A stretch of 64,000 nt of DNA from Pyrinomonadaceae bacterium (GTDB lineage Bacteria; Acidobacteriota; Blastocatellia; Pyrinomonadales; Pyrinomonadaceae), in assembly GCA_021463165.1 (NCBI GenBank), contig JAJTWY010000017.1, positions 1 through 64,000 on the forward strand, in the 5' to 3' direction. Each line of letters starts with the position of its first letter. Within the stretch, counting starts at the first letter, position 1. The notes beneath the pieces are model-generated. The model was given only the letters and a program-made list of their open reading frames with translations. It had not been told where the DNA came from and did no database searches. This document shows, one piece after another, positions 39,179 through 47,782 of this stretch. Made by a program: the position numbers and the translations under genes.

Positions 39179-40768
39179 TCAAACTTCTTCCTTGAGCCCG
39201 CGTTTGAAGATCTTGCCCGTACCGCCGATCGGCAGGCTTTCACGGAACTCGACGTATCGCGGATATTTGTTGGCGGCAAATTGAGTTTTGCACCATGCGA
39301 TAAGGTCGTCTGCGGACAGGTCGTGACCTTGATTTAATACGACGAATGCTTTTACTTCTTCGCCGAGACGCTCGTCAGGCACGCCAATGACCGCGCACAA
39401 GCTAACGGCTTCGTGCGTGATGATGACTTCTTCAAGTTCGCGCGGATAGATGTTATAGCCGCCGCGAAGGATCATATCCTTTTTGCGATCGACAATTGCG
39501 AGATAGCCTTCGTCGTCCATGATGCCGATGTCGCCGGTGTGAAACCAGCCGTTGCGAAAAGCTTCGGCGGTCGCTTCGGGGCGTTTGTAATACCCTTTCA
39601 TCACGAGATGACCGCGAATGACGACCTCGCCGCGTTCGCCGCGAGCGACTTCGTTGTCATCATCGTCAACGCACTTTATCTCGACGCCGAGCAGCGGCTG
39701 GCCTACGGTTCCGGGTTTTGACGGACGCTCGAACTGATTAAAACTTGCTATCGGCGAAGTCTCGGTCAGGCCGTAGCCCTCGAGAATGCGCAGGCCGAAC
39801 ACCTCGTTGAATTGTTTTATAACCTCGACCGGCATCGGCGCTCCGCCGGATGTTGGAACTTTTAGATTCTCGCGAATCGCCGACGTTTCAAAGCCGGTTT
39901 CCTCGACATGTCTGAGCAGCGCCCAATACATCGTTGGCACGCCGACCCAAAAATTCACCTTCTCGCGCACCATCGCGTCGAGCGTCGCCTGCGGTTCAAA
40001 ACGCGCGAGTAAAACAACGCGATTGCCGGCGAACATATTTGAATTCATCTGCACGGTCTGGCCGGTCGTGTGAAAAAGCGGCAACGTGATCAGACACGTT
40101 TGCTGCTCACCCTTTGTAAAATCGACCGCCGGAAAATGCAATCCCCACGCGACGATCGAATTCATAAGGATGTTAAAGTGCGTGAGCTCGGCACCTTTTG
40201 GCTGGCCGGTCGTGCCTGACGTGTAAAGTATCGAGCACGTATCGTCGGGCCGCGTCGGATAAATTTCAAATTCTTCGCTCTTGTCGGCGGTGATCTCGGT
40301 CAGAGTTTTGTGACCGGTTACGGGGCCGCCGCCGATCAGATTTTTTGTCATCACGATGAGATGCTCGCATGACGCGACTTCATCAAAAGCTTCTTTCACG
40401 CGTTCGGCGAGCGGCAATTCGTCCGTTCCCTCAAAAACAAAGACGGCTTTGGCGTCGGAATCCGCGAGGTGATATTCAAATTCACGCGGCGTGAATAAAA
40501 CGCTCATCGGCACGACGACGGCGCCGGCCTTCATTATTCCGTAATAAACTATCGGGAAAAACGGCAGGTTCGGACACGCAAGAGCGATCTTGTCGTTATG
40601 CCCGATGCCCATTTCGACGAGCGCATTGGCGACGCGATTGGACAACTTATCGAGCTCGCCGTAGGTGAGCCGCACATTTTCCCAGACGATCGCCTCCTTT
40701 TGCGGCGCCTGCCGTGCATGATGCGACACTATCGACGCCAGATTCAAAACTGTAGCGGAGCCTTCCAT
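39179..40768 (-). CDS. Long-chain fatty-acid-CoA ligase (AMP-forming)
   Basis: The 529-residue enzyme belongs to the ANL superfamily. The P-loop motif YTSGTTGQPKGAELTH lies near residue 185, then GYGLTETSP, the adenylate motif YKRPEATAEAF...GWFHTGDIG, the hinge DRKKDMILRGGYNIYP, and the catalytic Lys region GGTGKIFKR near the C terminus. It activates a fatty or related acid to an acyl-CoA. Chain length cannot be read from the sequence. It stands apart from fatty-acid degradation genes. Confidence 0.92.
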   Translation of the reverse strand: MEGSATVLNLASIVSHHARQAPQKEAIVWENVRLTYGELDKLSNRVANALVEMGIGHNDKIALACPNLPFFPIVYYGIMKAGAVVVPMSVLFTPREFEYHLADSDAKAVFVFEGTDELPLAERVKEAFDEVASCEHLIVMTKNLIGGGPVTGHKTLTEITADKSEEFEIYPTRPDDTCSILYTSGTTGQPKGAELTHFNILMNSIVAWGLHFPAVDFTKGEQQTCLITLPLFHTTGQTVQMNSNMFAGNRVVLLARFEPQATLDAMVREKVNFWVGVPTMYWALLRHVEETGFETSAIRENLKVPTSGGAPMPVEVIKQFNEVFGLRILEGYGLTETSPIASFNQFERPSKPGTVGQPLLGVEIKCVDDDDNEVARGERGEVVIRGHLVMKGYYKRPEATAEAFRNGWFHTGDIGIMDDEGYLAIVDRKKDMILRGGYNIYPRELEEVIITHEAVSLCAVIGVPDERLGEEVKAFVVLNQGHDLSADDLIAWCKTQFAANKYPRYVEFRESLPIGGTGKIFKRGLKEEV

Positions 40769-40881
40769 AACAATCCGTTTTTGGGGAGGTCAGTAAATGG
40801 TGATCTATTTTCGGGTAAGTATAGCCCAGTCTTGCATCCGAGACCAGTTAAGCCATCGCTTGCAGCCAACTTGGTCAAAGG

Positions 40882-42438
40882 TTAGCCGACGCTGTACCCT
40901 GTGATCGGCTGGTCAAACTGCTGTAGCGAGTGGATCCTGAACTCGTCACGCTGTTCCGGGAAATCCGTCCTGTAATGGCCGCCTCGTGATTCTTCGCGCC
41001 AGAGTGCGGCGGTTGCGACAAGCTTGGCGAGGGTCACGAAATTTCGGGAGGATGTGCTCAAATTTGCTGACGAGATCTGGTCGAATTCTTTTAGAGCACG
41101 GCGGAGCGATTCCCGGTCGCGAATGATCCCGACGCGTTCCCACATCACCCGCTTGATCCGTTTTTTCACCGCCGTCGAGATACCGGGTTCCCGGTTTTTC
41201 GATCCCGGTATCGGTGGTTGAAACTTTAGATCTGAGACCTGAAGTCCGGAATTGTCTTCGGCGGCAGCCTTTCCCGCCCGTGCGCCGAAAACCAGCCCTT
41301 CGAGCAGGGAATTCGACGCGAGGCGATTTGCCCCGTGGACGCCCGTACAAGTCACCTCGCCCGCGGCGTAGAGCCCCGGAAGCGAGCTGCGGCCCCAGAG
41401 ATCTGTGCGGATGCCGCCCATGCAATAATGCGATGCGGGCGAAACCGGAAGCAGGTCAGTCGCAATATTCAGGCCAAAAAGCTTGCAGGTATCGTAGATC
41501 TTTGGAAATCGGTGTTTCAGAAAGTCCTCAGACATCGAGGTCATATCGAGATAGACCTCGCGCGTTCCGGTTCGACGCATTTCGGCGACGATCGAGCGGG
41601 AGACTATGTCGCGCGGAGCGAGCTCCATTCGCTCGTCGTAGCGAGGCATGAAACGCTCGCCGTATTTGTTTTTGAGCTGGCCGCCCTCGCCCCGCATGGC
41701 TTCGGTCAGCAGGAAGCGCGGAGCATTTTCGAGGCTCAGAGCTGTCGGGTGGAACTGGACGAACTCCATATCTGCCATTTCGGCACCCGCAAAGTAAGCC
41801 ATTGCCATCCCGTCGCCGGTCGCAACGGGAGGGTTCGTCGTGTGTTGATATAGCTGGCCCGCACCGCCGGTACACATCACCACGGCCTTTGCAAAGATCT
41901 CACGCGGCGCCCGCAGTATAGGATCGAGAAAGCGAACACCAACGCAGCGGCCATTGTGAACCAACAGGCTCTCGGTATTCGCAAAGGGGGTAAGGAGGAT
42001 CGTTTTTTCGAGACCCGCACGCGCGATCAATGAGCGGACGAACTCCGCACCGGTCGAGTCGCCATGGGCGTGCAGGATGCGGCGCCGCGAATGAGCGGCC
42101 TCTTGTCCCATCAGGAGATTGCCGCCTTCGCGGTCGAATTCGGTGCCCCAATCGATCAACTCCCTGATGTATTTTGTTCCCTCCGTTACGAGTGTTTCGA
42201 CCGCCTTCTCGTCGCACAGCCCGGCACCGGCGATCAGCGTATCTCCCTCGTGCAGTTCGGCGTTGTCATCTTCTGCCAGAACTACCGCCACACCGCCCTG
42301 GGCATATTCTGTGTTCGATTCGCTTGCCTTGTCCTTGGTCAAGACCGAGACCCGAGCACCGCTAGAGGCAAGTTCGATCGACGCCCGAAGGCCCGCAACC
42401 CCGCTGCCGATAACAATAAAGTCCGTTTCCAGAGCCAT
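40882..42438 (-). CDS. nadB: L-aspartate oxidase
   Basis: The 518-residue flavoenzyme has the N-terminal FAD motif VIGSGVAGLRASIELASSG, the NadB segments EYAQGGVAVVL and HYCMGGIRTDLWGRSSLPGLYAAGE, and the C-terminal helical domain ending near ESRGGHYRTDFPE. It oxidises L-aspartate to iminoaspartate in de novo NAD synthesis. The linker near residues 405-430 contains coding sequence with a 9-bp palindrome, GATACCGGG/CCCGGTATC. NadA and NadC are not in the window. Confidence 0.95.
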   Translation of the reverse strand: MALETDFIVIGSGVAGLRASIELASSGARVSVLTKDKASESNTEYAQGGVAVVLAEDDNAELHEGDTLIAGAGLCDEKAVETLVTEGTKYIRELIDWGTEFDREGGNLLMGQEAAHSRRRILHAHGDSTGAEFVRSLIARAGLEKTILLTPFANTESLLVHNGRCVGVRFLDPILRAPREIFAKAVVMCTGGAGQLYQHTTNPPVATGDGMAMAYFAGAEMADMEFVQFHPTALSLENAPRFLLTEAMRGEGGQLKNKYGERFMPRYDERMELAPRDIVSRSIVAEMRRTGTREVYLDMTSMSEDFLKHRFPKIYDTCKLFGLNIATDLLPVSPASHYCMGGIRTDLWGRSSLPGLYAAGEVTCTGVHGANRLASNSLLEGLVFGARAGKAAAEDNSGLQVSDLKFQPPIPGSKNREPGISTAVKKRIKRVMWERVGIIRDRESLRRALKEFDQISSANLSTSSRNFVTLAKLVATAALWREESRGGHYRTDFPEQRDEFRIHSLQQFDQPITGYSVG

Positions 42439-42495
42439 TAACGAAACTTTAACAGAATCGCGCGGCAGGATAACAGCGGGGAGATCGAGTTGACA

Positions 42496-42978
42496 TCAAG
42501 CAGACGCAGAGCCGTGTTCGGTGCCGTCGTACATTCCCTCATGAGCGCCTTTTCTCAAGTTTATGCCGTATTCGACCCAGGCCTTCAGGCAGCAGAGAAC
42601 CTCGGTCCAGCCGGCACAATTGCCGTAGCTGTCCTTGAGTCCTTTCTCATCTTCATTCCAGCCGGATTCGGTGATCTTGACCAGCGTGTCGTTTGCCCCG
42701 ATCTCCTCGAAGGCGATCTCGGTCCGCGTATTGTAACCGCCGCTCGTCGTGGCCCATTCAAGTAAGATCAAGCAATTGGGTACCATCTTAATGACATTCA
42801 CGTCATAGTTGCCCGGATAGTCGTGCCATGCCCACGTGACGGTCGTGCCTTCATCAAGCGGGCCTGACGAGCCGCCCGTTGTGAAGAACTTGCTGAGTTT
42901 ATTCGGGTTATAGACCGCGTCGAAGACCTCGGTCAGCGGCTTTTGGATCTTTGTGTGAACGGTGAATTTTAGTTCCAT
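42496..42978 (-). CDS. SRPBCC/AHSA1-type ligand-binding protein
   Basis: The 160-residue protein has the START/AHSA1 pattern: MELKFTVHTKIQKPLTEVFDAVYNP at the start and a C-terminal helix around YGNCAGWTEVLCCLKAWVEYGI. Such proteins often pair with ArsR-type regulators and bind hydrophobic ligands or act in stress responses. The chosen ATG has GAGG eight bases before it; the ATG two codons earlier is too close. It is divergent from the ArsR gene, sharing its promoter region. Confidence 0.85.
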   Translation of the reverse strand: MELKFTVHTKIQKPLTEVFDAVYNPNKLSKFFTTGGSSGPLDEGTTVTWAWHDYPGNYDVNVIKMVPNCLILLEWATTSGGYNTRTEIAFEEIGANDTLVKITESGWNEDEKGLKDSYGNCAGWTEVLCCLKAWVEYGINLRKGAHEGMYDGTEHGSASA

Positions 42979-43093
42979 GATCATTACCTCGGAGATTCCT
43001 GCACAAGGCCGCGGGTAAGAAAGGGCGGTCCATTCAACGTTGCCTGCATCGTCTTTGCTGACCAACTGGCTTGTACAAAACGAGCGCGAGTAT

Positions 43094-43113
43094 ATGTTAT
43101 AATAATACAACAT
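43094..43113. promoter_or_regulatory. Candidate ArsR operator overlapping the arsR start
   Basis: ATGTTATAATAATACAACAT matches its reverse complement at 16 of 20 positions and overlaps the ArsR ATG. It contains TATAAT-like sequence on the + strand and TTGTAT/TATAAC-like boxes on the - strand. ArsR proteins bind such A+T-rich imperfect palindromes; self-repression and control of the divergent SRPBCC gene are inferred. Confidence 0.45.
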
Positions 43114-43435
43114 GTCAAGTGATTTGGAGTTCGATCTGATATTCAAGGCGCTCTCGGATTCGCGTCGGCGTCTTGTGCTCGATTTATTAAAGGATGGTCC
43201 GAAAACGACGGGAGATATCTGCACAGCCCTAAAACCTCTCGACCGCTGCACCGCCATGCAGCACCTCGGAGTGCTTGAAAGAGCCGGACTTATTTTTTCG
43301 AAGAGGGAAGGGAGATTCAGATGGAACTATCTCGACGTCGTTCCGATCAGGGAAATATATGACCGATGGATCAACGCATATGCAGCACCATCGGTCGAGA
43401 TGCTCACGGCGTTAAGAAAAAATTTTAAGAAATGA
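43112..43435 (+). CDS. ArsR family winged-helix transcriptional regulator
   Basis: The 107-residue protein has the ArsR winged helix: IFKALSDSRRRLVLDLLKDGPKTTGDICTAL, the recognition-helix segment CTAMQHLGVLERAGLI, and a wing with FSKREGRFRWNYL. It lacks the classic metal-binding CxC, so it may not be a metal sensor. ArsR genes divergent from SRPBCC/AHSA1 genes are common and normally repress the pair. Confidence 0.9.
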   Translation: MSSDLEFDLIFKALSDSRRRLVLDLLKDGPKTTGDICTALKPLDRCTAMQHLGVLERAGLIFSKREGRFRWNYLDVVPIREIYDRWINAYAAPSVEMLTALRKNFKK

Positions 43436-43440
43436 TTGAA

Positions 43441-43848
43441 TTACCTTTCCGACCAGTTTGTCGTTTCGAGACCGGCGACGTAAGAAAAGTGGCGAATGTT
43501 GTTGGTTACCAAGACGAAATTGTTGACGAGTGCGGTTCCAGCTATCAGAACGTCGTTATGTCCGATGACCCTACCGGCTGTTCTTAGATCGGCATAGATC
43601 TGAGCCGATCTTTTTGCAACGAAGCTTGTGAGCGGAACTATTCGGTTCAACTCAACGAATCTTTCGAAAGCCGCTAATTGCCTTTTTGCATCTTTGAAGT
43701 AAAGGCCGTTTAGTATCTCGTAATAAGTGACAACGCTCAGAAAAACAGCATCCTGCGTTTCAAGATATGCGGCAAGATTTGCCGCTATGTTTGCGTCGCC
43801 CCGAAAGTAATATGAGATCGTATCCGTATCAATCAGGGCAGATTTCAT
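43441..43848 (-). CDS. VapC-like PIN-domain toxin
   Basis: The 135-residue protein has the PIN/VapC residues: Asp in LIDTDTISYYF, Glu in YYEILNGLYF, Asp in GHNDVLIAGTAL, and NNIRHF near the end. VapC toxins cleave tRNA or rRNA. It overlaps the upstream small gene by 4 bp, so the two form a likely toxin-antitoxin operon. It lies only five bases from the convergent ArsR gene end. Confidence 0.88.
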   Translation of the reverse strand: MKSALIDTDTISYYFRGDANIAANLAAYLETQDAVFLSVVTYYEILNGLYFKDAKRQLAAFERFVELNRIVPLTSFVAKRSAQIYADLRTAGRVIGHNDVLIAGTALVNNFVLVTNNIRHFSYVAGLETTNWSER

Positions 43849-44129
43849 AGCTGCACTTCGCGACCAAACATCTCCCGGCCGCTGCGTTTAGCCTCCGTGA
43901 GATATTCTTTAAAATCATCTTCTGACATTTCCTGCCACGTTCCGGCCAGCGAAATGATTTCCGCCCGACGATCCTCAGAACCGCGGTCAAGGTCGAGAGG
44001 AGCGATAGAGATCAGTTCCATCTCAGCCATTTCATCCAAAAGACGTTTTGCTCCCGGCTGGATTATTTCAACCTGAAAGATGTCCACAGTCACCTCGTTG
44101 GGAATCATTCTAACATATCGGGGGATCAT
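43845..44129 (-). CDS. Putative antitoxin of the VapC pair
   Basis: This 94-residue acidic protein ends in a segment typical of toxin-binding tails (EDDFKEYLTEAKRSGREMFGREVQL). Its N-terminal half (VTVDIFQVEIIQPGAKRLLDEMAEMELI) resembles short antitoxins next to VapC genes. The second methionine (MIPNEV) may be the true start. It lacks an obvious ribbon-helix-helix or AbrB fold. The identification rests mostly on the 4-bp overlap with the toxin. Confidence 0.7.
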   Translation of the reverse strand: MIPRYVRMIPNEVTVDIFQVEIIQPGAKRLLDEMAEMELISIAPLDLDRGSEDRRAEIISLAGTWQEMSEDDFKEYLTEAKRSGREMFGREVQL

Positions 44130-44281
44130 TTCTCTTTTACATTCGGATCGAGGACAGGCTTCCGTCCCGATCCTGCCGTTCGATCCTGCGTGCTACGACT
44201 ATGTCGGCGTTCCCGTAATCTATGGCCCGAAGTGCGTAAGTGTGACCAACGATCGTCGGTAAGCGGTCTTTTAATGGAAAG

Positions 44282-44330
44282 AAAGGCACTCTGGAGAGTT
44301 GGATGCCCAACTATACCAGAGTGCCTTTTT
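44282..44330 (-). terminator. Two-tier hairpin terminator after the LysM gene
   Basis: AGGCACTCTGG pairs with CCAGAGTGCCT (11 bp), and inside it AGTTGG pairs with CCAACT. On the - strand the stem is followed by a T-rich run, so it can end transcription of the LysM/BON genes. The + strand also has five T. Confidence 0.75.
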
Positions 44331-44352
44331 CTTGATCAAGAAAATTCTTGAT

Positions 44353-44727
44353 TTACGGTATCTTCAGTTCCTGGCCCGGATAGATCAAGTCAGGATCTTT
44401 GAGGATATCGCGGTTGGCGTCCCAGATAGCTTTCCAGGCGATGCCGTATTTGGCACCGATCTTGGAAAGGCTGTCACCGGAAACGACGGTATAAGTATTG
44501 GCACCGCCGCCGGCATCACCGGCTCCGGTGGTGATGTTGAGGATCAGATCGCCGGCACGGAATTCGGGATCGAGCCGCTCGTATTCGGCCCAGAGTTCGG
44601 CTTTCGCCTCGTCGCTCGGTGCGGATCCATTGATGTGCAGAACTCCGTCACCCTCGGTCAGCTCGTAGCTGGTGCCGTTGGCATTGGCGAGTTCTAGAAG
44701 TGTTACGTATTTTTCTTGCAGTGACAT
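44353..44727 (-). CDS. LysM-domain protein with BON-like N-terminal part
   Basis: The 124-residue protein ends in one LysM domain, about residues 77-124 (TYTVVSGDSLSKIGAKYGIAWKAIWDANRD...GQELKIP), which binds peptidoglycan-type glycans. The N-terminal part (LEGDGVLHINGSAPSDEAK-like) resembles a BON fold. The combination is like E. coli Kbp/YgaU, a BON-LysM potassium-binding protein. It has no signal peptide, as in Kbp. It lies just after a separate BON lipoprotein gene. Confidence 0.82.
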   Translation of the reverse strand: MSLQEKYVTLLELANANGTSYELTEGDGVLHINGSAPSDEAKAELWAEYERLDPEFRAGDLILNITTGAGDAGGGANTYTVVSGDSLSKIGAKYGIAWKAIWDANRDILKDPDLIYPGQELKIP

Positions 44728-44747
44728 AAATTCCTCCTATTTCTCGC

Positions 44748-45239
44748 CTATTTGACGGTTAGCTTATTCTCGACCTTGGTCGCGTTTCCTTTCGCTTCGT
44801 TGGCGGCCTGCATGACCTTGGTCAAGTCGGCTTTTGCAACATCGCCCGTGAGCGTGATCACTCCGCCGGCAACTGTAACGGTGATGTTTGCACCCGTCAA
44901 GTTCAATTTCTTGATGGCCTCATTTACCGTGCCTTCGATCATCTTGTCCGGTGACGGCGGTGGCGGCGGTGGTGGCGGCTTGACCGTGCAGTTGTTCGTT
45001 ACTGACTTGATGCCTTCGACACCCTTGACCGTAGCCTCAGCCTTGCTCTTAACGGTCGCATCAGCGACCTCGCCGGTGAGTGTTGCAACACCATCTTTGA
45101 CGGCGACGGTTACGCCCATGACCTTATCAGCAGCCAGTTTGTCTGTAGCTGCTTTCTGCAGGTCAGCATCGCTCTTGCCGCATGCCATCATGAACATGGC
45201 GATGGCCAAAGTTAGAACTGTAAAAACTTTAACTTTCAT
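44748..45239 (-). CDS. BON-domain lipoprotein with two BON repeats
   Basis: The 163-residue protein has a lipoprotein signal (MFMMAC, Cys20 region) and two BON domains at about 25-85 and 100-163. A run of eight prolines near residue 90 separates them. BON domains bind phospholipid or osmotic-stress envelope targets, as in OsmY. The ATG follows GGGAGGAAAA, an excellent site. The longer open frame upstream is not needed. It is probably co-transcribed with the LysM gene 20 bases downstream. Confidence 0.87.
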   Translation of the reverse strand: MKVKVFTVLTLAIAMFMMACGKSDADLQKAATDKLAADKVMGVTVAVKDGVATLTGEVADATVKSKAEATVKGVEGIKSVTNNCTVKPPPPPPPPSPDKMIEGTVNEAIKKLNLTGANITVTVAGGVITLTGDVAKADLTKVMQAANEAKGNATKVENKLTVK

Positions 45240-45402
45240 TTTTCCTCCCGAATTTGGGTTTAATATCCTCTCACTTCGATCTGCGAGTACAAAAAACCGC
45301 ACTCACCCTAGATAACAGCCACGACCGCAAAAGAAACGATCGTCCTAAATCATTTAGTAGGTCAATTATTGATTGCCGCGAAGCTTTTGGCAAGAGGAAT
45401 CT

Positions 45403-45924
45403 TTAGTTTTTGCCAAAGATCTCGTCGGCGATCTTGTCGGCGACGTCGCGCGAGGAATAGTCAGATCTAATGGTGACGTGCCAGTCGGCCAGACAGTAGA
45501 GTTTTTGCCTTTCTTCGAACAGCTTCAGAGCGGCCAGCTTGTTTCTAGCCAGCGGGCGCTCCTTCCGCGAGAAGGAGATATTCAGCCAACAATGCTCGAA
45601 TGTTGCTTCGAGCCATACGCTCGTGTAGCCGCTGCTTTTGAGGAGCTCTCGATTTTTCTCGATCGTCCAGGTCCCGCCGCCGAGCGAGAGGATATGAGTG
45701 CTCGGTTCAGCGAGCACCTGCTCTAAATAGAAAGTTTCGATCTCGCGATATCGGTCAATTCCGTCGCGGTCGATGATGTCGACGATCTGGCGTTGTTCGC
45801 GTTGCTCGATCACGTGATCCAGATCGACCCTCCTGCATTTTAGGAGATGGGAAAGATGACGGGCGACGCTGGATTTGCCAACGCCCATAAAACCGGTAAG
45901 TGCAATTCGTACATCTTTATTCAC
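45403..45924 (-). CDS. aroK: Shikimate kinase
   Basis: The 173-residue enzyme has the P-loop GFMGVGKSS at residues 11-19, the shikimate-binding DLD and GGG(T) motifs (VDLDHVIE, SLGGGTW), and the lid Arg region RPLAR. It phosphorylates shikimate in aromatic amino acid synthesis. It follows aroA by six bases, so both steps are in one operon. The order aroA-aroK is consistent with the pathway. Confidence 0.93.
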   Translation of the reverse strand: MNKDVRIALTGFMGVGKSSVARHLSHLLKCRRVDLDHVIEQREQRQIVDIIDRDGIDRYREIETFYLEQVLAEPSTHILSLGGGTWTIEKNRELLKSSGYTSVWLEATFEHCWLNISFSRKERPLARNKLAALKLFEERQKLYCLADWHVTIRSDYSSRDVADKIADEIFGKN

Positions 45925-45930
45925 GATAGG

Positions 45931-47211
45931 CTACCTTACGACAGAACGAAGCATTTCGAAAAATCCGGGGAACGAGACATCGGCAGCGGCGGCTCCGTTT
46001 ATGATGGTTGGGCCATTCGCAAAGAGGGCGGCGATCGCGAATGCCATCGCGATCCGGTGGTCGTGGCGGCTGTCGATCTCGGCTCCGGTCAACTGCGACC
46101 GTTCAACGCGAAGGCCGTCAGGAAACTCGGTCACGTTCGCGCCCATCCGCGAAAGGTTTTCGACGACTGCCGCGATACGGTCTGACTCTTTGACACGGAG
46201 TTCTGCGGCGTCGCGTATCTCAAGGCCGCCCTCGATCTGAGTTCCGAGCACGGCCAGTATCGGCACCTCGTCGATGAGGTTTGCGATGATATCGCCTCTG
46301 ATCAGCCGCTCGGCGTCGGTCGGACCAAAGCCGCCGCGGACCCGCAGCGTAGCGACCGGTTCATTGCAGTTCTCCTCAGAGTTTGTTACCTCAACATTCG
46401 CCCCAAGCCGAACGAGAACGTCGAGGACGGCTCGCCGCGAGGGGTTCAGACCGACGTTCGGCATCGTAATATCCGATCCGGGCAGGCACGCCGCGGCGAC
46501 GAGAAAGAAGGCGGCTGAGGAGATATCTGAAGGGACGACGAGATCGCGGGCGACAAGGCGGGCATCGCCGCTGACCGAGATACGGGTTCCTTCGACACCA
46601 ACGTCAACCCCGAACCAGCGCAGCATTCTTTCGGTATGGTCGCGGGTCGGTACCGGTTCGATGACGGTGGTCAGACCGTCAGCATTGAGTCCGGCGAGGA
46701 GGACGCACGATTTTATCTGTGCCGAAGCAACCGGCGGCTGGTATTCGATCGCCGACAGTGGATTTTTGCCCTTGACAACAAGTGGAGCGCGGCCGTTCTG
46801 AGCGTCGATCACGGCTCCCATTCGTTCGAGCGGTTCGATGATACGTTTCATCGGCCTGCTTTGCAGCGAATCATCGCCGACGAGTGTCGAGTCGAAATTC
46901 TGGCCTGCCAGTATACCGGCGATCAGCCGCATCGTAGTCCCGCTATTCCCGCAATCGAGGGGCTGCGACGGCCGCTCGAGACCAGTCTTTCCAACGCCCT
47001 CGACCACAAGGACATTCTCGGTTCGTTCGGTCCTTACGCCGAGTGATCCCAGGCATCGCACGGTGGAGGCACAGTCCTCGCTCGTAGCAAAGTTAATGAT
47101 CGTGGTCGCTCCCTCGGCGATCGCCGCGAACATCGCGGCACGGTGAGAAATTGATTTATCGCCTGGCAGATCGATCGTTCCGCTGAGGGCCGAAGCCCGA
47201 TCTAGTTTCAT
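45931..47211 (-). CDS. aroA: 3-phosphoshikimate 1-carboxyvinyltransferase (EPSP synthase)
   Basis: The 426-residue enzyme shows LPGDKSISHRAAMFAAIAEG near the start, the LDCGNSGTTMRL segment near residue 85, and KESDRIAAVVENL near residue 335. It joins phosphoenolpyruvate to shikimate 3-phosphate. The glycine-alanine residues of the PEP site (GNSGTT) are present. It is encoded directly upstream of shikimate kinase. Confidence 0.96.
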   Translation of the reverse strand: MKLDRASALSGTIDLPGDKSISHRAAMFAAIAEGATTIINFATSEDCASTVRCLGSLGVRTERTENVLVVEGVGKTGLERPSQPLDCGNSGTTMRLIAGILAGQNFDSTLVGDDSLQSRPMKRIIEPLERMGAVIDAQNGRAPLVVKGKNPLSAIEYQPPVASAQIKSCVLLAGLNADGLTTVIEPVPTRDHTERMLRWFGVDVGVEGTRISVSGDARLVARDLVVPSDISSAAFFLVAAACLPGSDITMPNVGLNPSRRAVLDVLVRLGANVEVTNSEENCNEPVATLRVRGGFGPTDAERLIRGDIIANLIDEVPILAVLGTQIEGGLEIRDAAELRVKESDRIAAVVENLSRMGANVTEFPDGLRVERSQLTGAEIDSRHDHRIAMAFAIAALFANGPTIINGAAAADVSFPGFFEMLRSVVR

Positions 47212-47292
47212 AGTTCAGACAGCCGTCAACGCTGGCAGTTTGACAGCGACGGGCGTAAACCTATAACTTACAAGACATACCTAGTTTTTGCT

Positions 47293-47694
47293 ATGCGTCA
47301 TATCGAGTTGCCCAGCCGTATCGAATCGGTAGATGAAGCAGCGGTCATGGCCGACGAATACGCCAAGAGCTGCGGCTGCAGCGATGAGATCACCTTTGCG
47401 GTCGATCTTGCGATCCGTGAGTCGGTAGCTAATGCTGTTAAACACGGAAACAAGTTTGATGAATCGAAGATGGTTCATCTAACACTGAACAATGGCCCTG
47501 AGGGTTTTGTCATCACCGTGCGCGACTTCGGTTCGGGGTTTTCTGTCGATGATGTTGCTGACCCGACAAACCCTGAGAACATCATGAAGACAAACGGCCG
47601 AGGGCTATTGTTTATGCGATCTTTCATGGATGAGGTCGCCTGGGAGAAACCGGTTGATGGCGGCCTTCTGGTCAAGATGCTAAAAAAACGATAA
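47293..47694 (+). CDS. RsbW-like anti-sigma factor/serine kinase (HATPase)
   Basis: The 133-residue protein has the GHKL ATPase boxes: N-box RESVANAVKHGNKFD, G1 box VRDFGSGFS and a G2-like GRGLLFMRSFMD. This matches the RsbW/SpoIIAB group of anti-sigma kinases. The next gene is a STAS-domain antagonist, its usual partner and substrate. No sigma factor gene of that type is adjacent, so the controlled target is unknown. Confidence 0.9.
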   Translation: MRHIELPSRIESVDEAAVMADEYAKSCGCSDEITFAVDLAIRESVANAVKHGNKFDESKMVHLTLNNGPEGFVITVRDFGSGFSVDDVADPTNPENIMKTNGRGLLFMRSFMDEVAWEKPVDGGLLVKMLKKR

Positions 47695-47782
47695 ATTTGC
47701 GATCCTGCATAGACAATTTCAGAGGTCTTAGACTAGAATTTGCTATCGCAATTAAATTACTTAACGAAACGAGGAGACAAAA

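Noticed and set aside
42979..43257. Upstream extension of the SRPBCC frame
   Set aside because: It would run across the arsR promoter and gene start; the ATG with GAGG at proper distance is better.
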